The position numbers and the translations under genes are program-made. DNA of 27,921 nt from Peptococcaceae bacterium (GTDB lineage Bacteria; Bacillota; Peptococcia; Peptococcales; Peptococcaceae): the NCBI GenBank assembly GCA_019420345.1, contig JAHZHI010000017.1:1-27921 (forward strand), in the 5' to 3' direction. Positions 24,012 to 27,921 of this stretch are shown piece by piece. Within the stretch, counting starts at the first letter, position 1. Each line of letters starts with the position of its first letter. A model generated the notes under the pieces. It did no database searches. It saw nothing but the letters and a program-made list of their open reading frames with translations, and had not been told where the DNA came from.

Positions 24012-24673
24012 AGACGATAGCCCTGTCCGCGATGCGTTGAGATGACATTACTTGCCCCCAGCTCGGTTAGTTTACGTCGTAAACGATTGACATTGACTGT
24101 CAGCGTATTATCATCAATAAACTCATCAGATTGCCATAATTCTTCCATGAAAGAATTTCTAGAGACGATTTTTCCTTTATGCTTAAATAATAACTGAAGG
24201 ATACATCTTTCATTTTTTGTTAGTTCAGCTTGACAACCGCAGTATTCAACTATGCCTTGATCTAAAAAAAATATCAAGCCATTATGTTCAAGTTTCTGTA
24301 TACTATACATTGATTCTTGTCGGCGTAACAGAGCCGCTATACGCGCCAATAAGATTTGTGTATTGTAAGGTTTTGCAATAAAATCATCTGCTCCAAGGTT
24401 TATACTCATTAATTCATCAAGATCTGTTGCACGACTTGTAACAACGATAATTGGGACCATTGATTTTTTTCTAATTTCTCGGCATATATGATATCCATCT
24501 TGTTCCGGCAAATTAATATCTAATAATACTAAATCTGGTTTTTCTAATAAAACCAAATTGATGATATCAGAAAATTCATTGCTTGCTACGCATTGATAGC
24601 CATACCCTTGTAAATAAAACATCAATTGGTCACGCAATGATCGGTCATCTTCAATAAGAAATATTTTGGCCAT
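24008..24673 (-). CDS. BceR-like response regulator
   Basis: A 221-residue OmpR-family regulator. Receiver features are IEDD, LVLLDINLPEQDG (Asp52), IIVVTSRA and FIAKPYN. The C-terminal winged helix contains the DDNTLTVNVNRLRRKL recognition segment typical of BceR and relatives, and ends in THRGQGYRL. It is the first gene of a two-gene operon with its kinase, with a clean promoter bracketed by a perfect inverted repeat. The likely targets are the transporter operon at 22832 and possibly its neighbours, through TNACA-N4-TGTNA sites. Confidence 0.93.
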   Translation of the reverse strand: MAKIFLIEDDRSLRDQLMFYLQGYGYQCVASNEFSDIINLVLLEKPDLVLLDINLPEQDGYHICREIRKKSMVPIIVVTSRATDLDELMSINLGADDFIAKPYNTQILLARIAALLRRQESMYSIQKLEHNGLIFFLDQGIVEYCGCQAELTKNERCILQLLFKHKGKIVSRNSFMEELWQSDEFIDDNTLTVNVNRLRRKLTELGASNVISTHRGQGYRL

Positions 24674-24698
24674 TTATTTTCTCCCAGTCCCTAAGCAG

Positions 24699-24757
24699 TT
24701 TAGTATTTTTTTCATTATATTCAGCTACTCAAACGATATCAACAAAAAAATACTAAA
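24699..24757. repeat. Perfect 14-bp inverted repeat bracketing a promoter
   Basis: Arm 24699-24712 (TTTAGTATTTTTTT) and arm 24744-24757 (AAAAAAATACTAAA) are exact reverse complements, 31 bases apart. The 31 bases between contain both boxes of the regulator promoter: one arm sits just upstream of the -35, the other just downstream of the -10. The A/T runs raise the chance background, but the AGTA/TACT cores also match. Confidence 0.75.
24714..24742 (-). promoter_or_regulatory. Strong promoter of the bceRS-like operon
   Basis: On the minus strand TTGATA (24737-24742) and a consensus TATAAT (24714-24719) are 17 bases apart, about 40 bases before the regulator ATG. It is enclosed by the 14-bp inverted repeat. 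Confidence 0.82.
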
Positions 24758-24812
24758 ACCGATATTCCTTTGATTTTATTGTAGCTTTTTAAAGATATTT
24801 TATGCAAAAGAA

Positions 24813-24845
24813 AATGACATCGCATATAAAAAATACGATGTCATT
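24813..24845 (-). terminator. Terminator of the exporter/ferredoxin operon
   Basis: A perfect 10-bp stem (24813-24822 with 24836-24845) with a 13-base loop and a T-rich tail on the minus strand. It lies 19 bases past the ferredoxin-protein stop and ahead of the regulator promoter. Confidence 0.7.
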
Positions 24846-24863
24846 ATTATCACTTTAAAAACA

Positions 24864-25946
24864 TTAAATTTTATTTTTGCAAATTGAGCAATATATTTGA
24901 TCTTCCGTGGTTGGATAAAACAATTCATCGCACCTTTTACAACGCTTTGCTTCGCCATCTGAAAGCACCTTCCATTTTGGATGAGCAATATCATTTACGG
25001 TCAATCCATAATCCCAATGCAATCCATTTTCCGGGCATGTGTCAACACATACACCGCATCGAGAACACAAAACATTATGGTAGGCAAGTATTGCATTTCC
25101 ATTTTCTTCAATGATTGTAATAGCTTGCCAAGCACAAAGGCTTTCACATATTCTGCAAAAACGACACTGTGTACTTGACAAAGTTTGTAGTGGAATCGAC
25201 TCAGCTAGCGGTGGATCATGCATTTGATCGTATAACTCATGAAGAGCTAACGCATGTGTTTGCACTTTTTCAAACGATAAAGCATGGTCTGATGTAACAG
25301 TTTCACGAAAAGCCCCTAAATATTCCGATATAGTTTGCTTTGCATATTTCTCGGTAATATGTTTAACATTCTCAACTTGATTTTTCATATATTCTCGTCT
25401 TGAATTAAATTCTTTAAAATGCTTCTCAATATATTCTTGAAGTTCTGCTTTTTCTTGAATAACATGAATTCTTTCTGCATATTCATTCAAACCATATCGT
25501 TTCATCAGCACAATTTGACCTTCGGGAATCCAATTCATATCACATGTTTCACAGCGAGAACGATCTGCATATAACACGATTTTTCCAAAACGTTGCGCTA
25601 AAAGCGCCAATTGCAGCCAAGTAAATTGTTGTAAACACCCAGAAGATACTACTGGTAAATCAGAAAGAGACATTCTTTTACATACTATAATAAGAGGACT
25701 ATCTGCAGGCATTGCAAGAGCTGACGGAAAATCCATTTCAAATACATCATGAGGACATGCATGAATACATCGACCACATCCGTCACAATTCTCTATTGAA
25801 ATCTCGTTATTTTGAAGGTGAATACTATGCGTAGGACACAGCTGTACACATTTTTGGCAGGTAGCGCATGGAGAGAAATGATGAATACAACGTTCTGCAT
25901 GGACCTCTACTGGTACTGTCATGGCAATTAATTTTGATAGGTCCAT
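24864..25946 (-). CDS. Multi-cluster 4Fe-4S ferredoxin protein with C-terminal zinc ribbon
   Basis: A 360-residue soluble iron-sulphur protein. Two N-terminal [4Fe-4S] motifs are CATCQKCVQLCP (Cys27-37) and CDGCGRCIHACP (Cys54-64). A central domain (about 80-160) has PLIIVCKRMSL, a conserved-looking SSGCLQQF cysteine, and CETCDMNW. A charged helical stretch follows (about 165-255). Then come a second ferredoxin pair, CRFCRICESLCAW and CSRCGVCVDTCPENG, and a C-terminal CKRCDELF...YCSIC (Cys336, 339, 353, 356) zinc-ribbon-like tail. I do not recognise a named family; the build is that of an electron-relay subunit or a maturation factor. Its partner enzyme is not in the window. It starts 37 bases after the ThrE_2-type gene with a good AAAGGA site, probably in the same operon. 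Confidence 0.78.
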   Translation of the reverse strand: MDLSKLIAMTVPVEVHAERCIHHFSPCATCQKCVQLCPTHSIHLQNNEISIENCDGCGRCIHACPHDVFEMDFPSALAMPADSPLIIVCKRMSLSDLPVVSSGCLQQFTWLQLALLAQRFGKIVLYADRSRCETCDMNWIPEGQIVLMKRYGLNEYAERIHVIQEKAELQEYIEKHFKEFNSRREYMKNQVENVKHITEKYAKQTISEYLGAFRETVTSDHALSFEKVQTHALALHELYDQMHDPPLAESIPLQTLSSTQCRFCRICESLCAWQAITIIEENGNAILAYHNVLCSRCGVCVDTCPENGLHWDYGLTVNDIAHPKWKVLSDGEAKRCKRCDELFYPTTEDQIYCSICKNKI

Positions 25947-25983
25947 CTATTTAATCCTTTCCATATATACACATCATTGTAAA

Positions 25984-26439
25984 TTATCTCATTCTAGGCA
26001 TAAATCGACGATATCTTGGGGCCTTTCTTTTTATCATTTTGATCATCCGTGCCATTGATGACACCAAAACAAGACCAATGGCCATTGCTCCCATGGACAA
26101 TAATGTGTCAACACCGTAGGAATAAAAATCAGCTACATGACTATTCAACAGACTATCAATCGTGTTGTAAAACTTTATCCCAGGAACGATTGGCAAGATA
26201 CCGATTGTTGTTATAACCATTACAGGAACTTTGCAAATACGCGCAAAAATTTCAGCATAAACACACATGACAATTGTCGGAACAAAGAATTGGAAAACAA
26301 TATTGGAACCGTCCAACATATCAAACACAATTTTCCCCAATAATCCACAAAATGCTGAACAGATGGCTAAAGGTCCTTTTGTTTCATAAAGTATTGCAAA
26401 AAAGAATGATGAAGTAAATGCTGCAACATAAATCATCAT
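25984..26439 (-). CDS. ThrE_2-type (DUF3815) subunit of a threonine/serine exporter-like system
   Basis: A 151-residue membrane protein with four or five helices. FFFAILYETKGPLAICSAFCGLLG and the loop ILPIVPGIKFYNTID are the ThrE_2 signatures (the YjjB half of the split exporter). It overlaps the ThrE half upstream by ATGA, and the two would form one transporter. The tail ends in a basic stretch (KRKAPRYRRFMPRMR). Substrate is inferred from the family: export of threonine, serine or small acids such as succinate has been reported for members. Confidence 0.87.
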   Translation of the reverse strand: MMIYVAAFTSSFFFAILYETKGPLAICSAFCGLLGKIVFDMLDGSNIVFQFFVPTIVMCVYAEIFARICKVPVMVITTIGILPIVPGIKFYNTIDSLLNSHVADFYSYGVDTLLSMGAMAIGLVLVSSMARMIKMIKRKAPRYRRFMPRMR

Positions 26440-27224
26440 AATGGCATCACCCCTACCAAAATTGGAAATGTTGAATAGGCAAGTGCTGAACCAATTGCAA
26501 TGGCAACGGCAATTACAATTGCCTCCATTGCCTCAATTAGCCCTGCACTCAGATCTTTTGCAATGACATCACGAACTGCTGTCATAAAACCACGTCCAGG
26601 GAATAACATCATCAAAGTACCAACAATGATATTATTCATATGGAGTTCACTAAAATATGTTGAAAAAACAAAAGCAACAACCAGCTGAATGTAAGTTGCA
26701 ATCATTGTCGTAAAAAAGTCATTCGCATGTCGTAATTCAAGCGGAACACTAACCACTCGAGCCATAAAAACACATAATATGGCAACCGCAGCATCCGCAA
26801 AAGTGCCACCACTCATCATGGAAAATGAAGCTGCCGCCAATCCGTAGCTCAACCAGATAACCGGTGGAGAATACCCGCATCCTTTACAATAGGTTGTCAA
26901 AGCATCAATTCCCTCTTGTGGCGGAATTGGATTGCTGCTCAATTTTCTTGAAAAATCATTAAGACGTATTAATCTTTCAAAATCAACAGAGCGATGATGA
27001 ATGCGCCGTGTTTTTGTATAGGAAATTTCATCACTGGTTTCAATCGTTACTATTATAATGTTTGGCAGTGCATACACATCTATACGTTTTGCACCATATG
27101 CTCTCAATAAAAAAAGAATGGATTCCTCTACACGATAAATCTCGGCGCCATTCTCCATGAGAGCAGCACCGAGCATAACAGAGAGCTTTAACGCCTTTTG
27201 TAAATCATATGTTTCAGTCGTCAT
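26436..27224 (-). CDS. ThrE-type (DUF1212) subunit of a threonine/serine exporter-like system
   Basis: A 262-residue protein, the YjjP-like half of the split exporter. The cytoplasmic N-terminal part carries LMENGAEIYRVEESI and ETSDEISYTKTRRIHHRSVD-like sequence, the family signature. Five hydrophobic helices follow from about residue 115. Start ATG 27224 is chosen over the longer frame to 27281 because the longer start runs inside the CBS-protein gene and the shorter one begins at the usual place before the first family helix; the ribosome binding site (AAGAAG) is weak, so coupling to the upstream gene, overlapped by 11 bases, probably drives translation. Confidence 0.87.
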   Translation of the reverse strand: MTTETYDLQKALKLSVMLGAALMENGAEIYRVEESILFLLRAYGAKRIDVYALPNIIIVTIETSDEISYTKTRRIHHRSVDFERLIRLNDFSRKLSSNPIPPQEGIDALTTYCKGCGYSPPVIWLSYGLAAASFSMMSGGTFADAAVAILCVFMARVVSVPLELRHANDFFTTMIATYIQLVVAFVFSTYFSELHMNNIIVGTLMMLFPGRGFMTAVRDVIAKDLSAGLIEAMEAIVIAVAIAIGSALAYSTFPILVGVMPL

Positions 27225-27687
27225 TTTTTTCTTCTTGATGTTCCAAATAAGTTGCTCGGACAATATCGTGACGAGTAACAATTCCTAGTAATTGCCCTTC
27301 ATCATTGATGATTGGTACTCGATTAATATTTTTTTCGATCATATAATCCGCAGCTTCGCTTACTGGATCATATTCATGCAAAGAAACCACATCCTGTGTC
27401 ATTAGTTGGGCAACTGTTGTTGCCCCCATTTCTTCAACTTCATGTTTAATTGTCTTTAAATTGACTGGAATCGCTCCATCAAAAAGCATCAAAAAAAGTG
27501 GCTTTGTTAATGGCTTTTGCTGGCGTACCAAATCCCCTTCCGTTAACATGCCAATAACATTATTAAAGGCATCAATTACTGGTGCTCCGCTGATTCCATG
27601 ATCAACAAATAATTCTGCTGCTTTTTCCAGCGAATCATTTGGCGATAATGTTAAAACATCTTTAGTCATAATATCCTTTAATAGCAT
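27214..27687 (-). CDS. CBS-domain-pair protein
   Basis: A 157-residue protein made of two tandem CBS motifs and little else: LKDIMTKDVLTLSPNDSLEK with AAELFVDHGISGAPVID, and VAQLMTQDVVSLHEYDPVSE with AADYMIEKNINRVPIINDEG. CBS pairs bind adenine nucleotides (AMP, ATP, SAM) and control partner proteins. As the first gene of an operon with a split ThrE-type exporter and a ferredoxin protein, it may act as their energy-state sensor, an inference. The start ATG 27687 has AAGGAGG 6 bases upstream; the longer frame to 27723 lacks one. Confidence 0.9.
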   Translation of the reverse strand: MLLKDIMTKDVLTLSPNDSLEKAAELFVDHGISGAPVIDAFNNVIGMLTEGDLVRQQKPLTKPLFLMLFDGAIPVNLKTIKHEVEEMGATTVAQLMTQDVVSLHEYDPVSEAADYMIEKNINRVPIINDEGQLLGIVTRHDIVRATYLEHQEEKNDD

Positions 27688-27748
27688 AAAACAACCTCCT
27701 TCAAAAAAAGACTTTACGTCCACATTTAATATTCAAATCATTTTATTC

Positions 27749-27778
27749 AGTATATCACGTGAGAGGGAGCCACGTCAA
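27749..27778 (-). promoter_or_regulatory. Promoter of the CBS/ThrE/ferredoxin operon
   Basis: On the minus strand TTGACG (27773-27778) and TATACT (27749-27754) are separated by 18 bases, about 60 bases before the CBS gene start. The spacer carries a CACGTG palindrome. The remaining bases to the window end (27779-27921) show nothing I can assign. Confidence 0.7.
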
Positions 27779-27921
27779 AGCCCATACTAATAATTCCCTA
27801 ATAGGCTATTCCTACTATCTGTGAAAATATTATTTTAAATTAATGCTGATAATGCAAAACTTATAGACGGCGAATTTACAATCTAAGTGCAACAAAAAAT
27901 GACTCATAGAACTTCTGGTAA

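Noticed and set aside
24699..24757. Classical invertible promoter (inverton)
   Set aside because: Only 31 bases lie between the arms, there is no recombinase gene in the window, and flipping would point the promoter into the end of a convergent-facing gene; kept only as a low-probability alternative.
24800..24994. Short minus-strand frame overlapping the ferredoxin gene end and its terminator
   Set aside because: It spans the terminator hairpin, lacks a ribosome binding site and is a frame shadow of the real gene.
27779..27921. A gene or RNA at the right edge
   Set aside because: No reading frame with a ribosome binding site and no hairpin series or tRNA-like fold was visible.

Overview
The window looks like a chromosomal segment from a low-GC Gram-positive bacterium (Bacillota, probably Clostridia or Erysipelotrichia). 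The base composition is AT-rich. Genes are preceded by AGGAGG-like ribosome binding sites and packed into overlapping operons, and there are BceAB/BceRS-type systems, an ECF-transporter S component, a CXXC mini-protein with a polyferredoxin, and ThrE-type exporters. The species cannot be named from the sequence. No rRNA, tRNA, CRISPR array, insertion sequence or phage gene was seen. All genes but one are on the minus strand, and no stretch over 300 bases lacks a gene.

Reading in the direction of minus-strand transcription, the right end (27687 to 24864) holds an operon of a CBS-pair protein, the two halves of a ThrE-type exporter and a multi-cluster ferredoxin protein. Next is a complete Bce-type peptide-sensing module: response regulator and kinase (24673-22998), then a separate operon with the BceAB-like transporter. 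That second operon continues into a thioredoxin lipoprotein, a 48-residue CXXC membrane protein and a NapH-like polyferredoxin (22832-17896). A plus-strand metallo-beta-lactamase-fold gene and a frame-disrupted methyltransferase lie between 16976-17800 and 16811-16189. A second regulator/kinase/ATPase/permease block follows (16049-11123). Then come an ECF S component and a uridine-kinase-like protein (10995-9854).

The left third (9734 to 116) is the most unusual part: one tightly overlapping ten-gene operon. It contains an amino-acid adenylating enzyme, a PLP decarboxylase of the kind that acts on carrier-bound substrates, a carrier protein, an MBOAT acyltransferase and a DltD-like SGNH protein. 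These are followed by a VTT-domain membrane protein, phosphatidylserine synthase, phosphatidylserine decarboxylase, and an OmpR-family regulator with its kinase. The layout resembles the Dlt D-alanylation pathway, but with a decarboxylase inserted between activation and transfer and with a phosphatidylethanolamine branch attached. My inference is that it decorates the cell surface or a lipid with a decarboxylated amino acid (for example beta-alanine, GABA or lysine) and also makes phosphatidylethanolamine, both of which reduce net negative charge. Direct repeats at 11 and 21 bp spacing in its promoter are a likely binding site for its own regulator.

With three two-component systems and two ABC modules in 28 kb, the region reads as an envelope-stress and antimicrobial-peptide response neighbourhood. 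Three genes (phosphatidylserine decarboxylase, PLP decarboxylase, methyltransferase) are each interrupted by a one-base change in a short homopolymer. Three such events in one window point more to assembly or sequencing indels than to biology.
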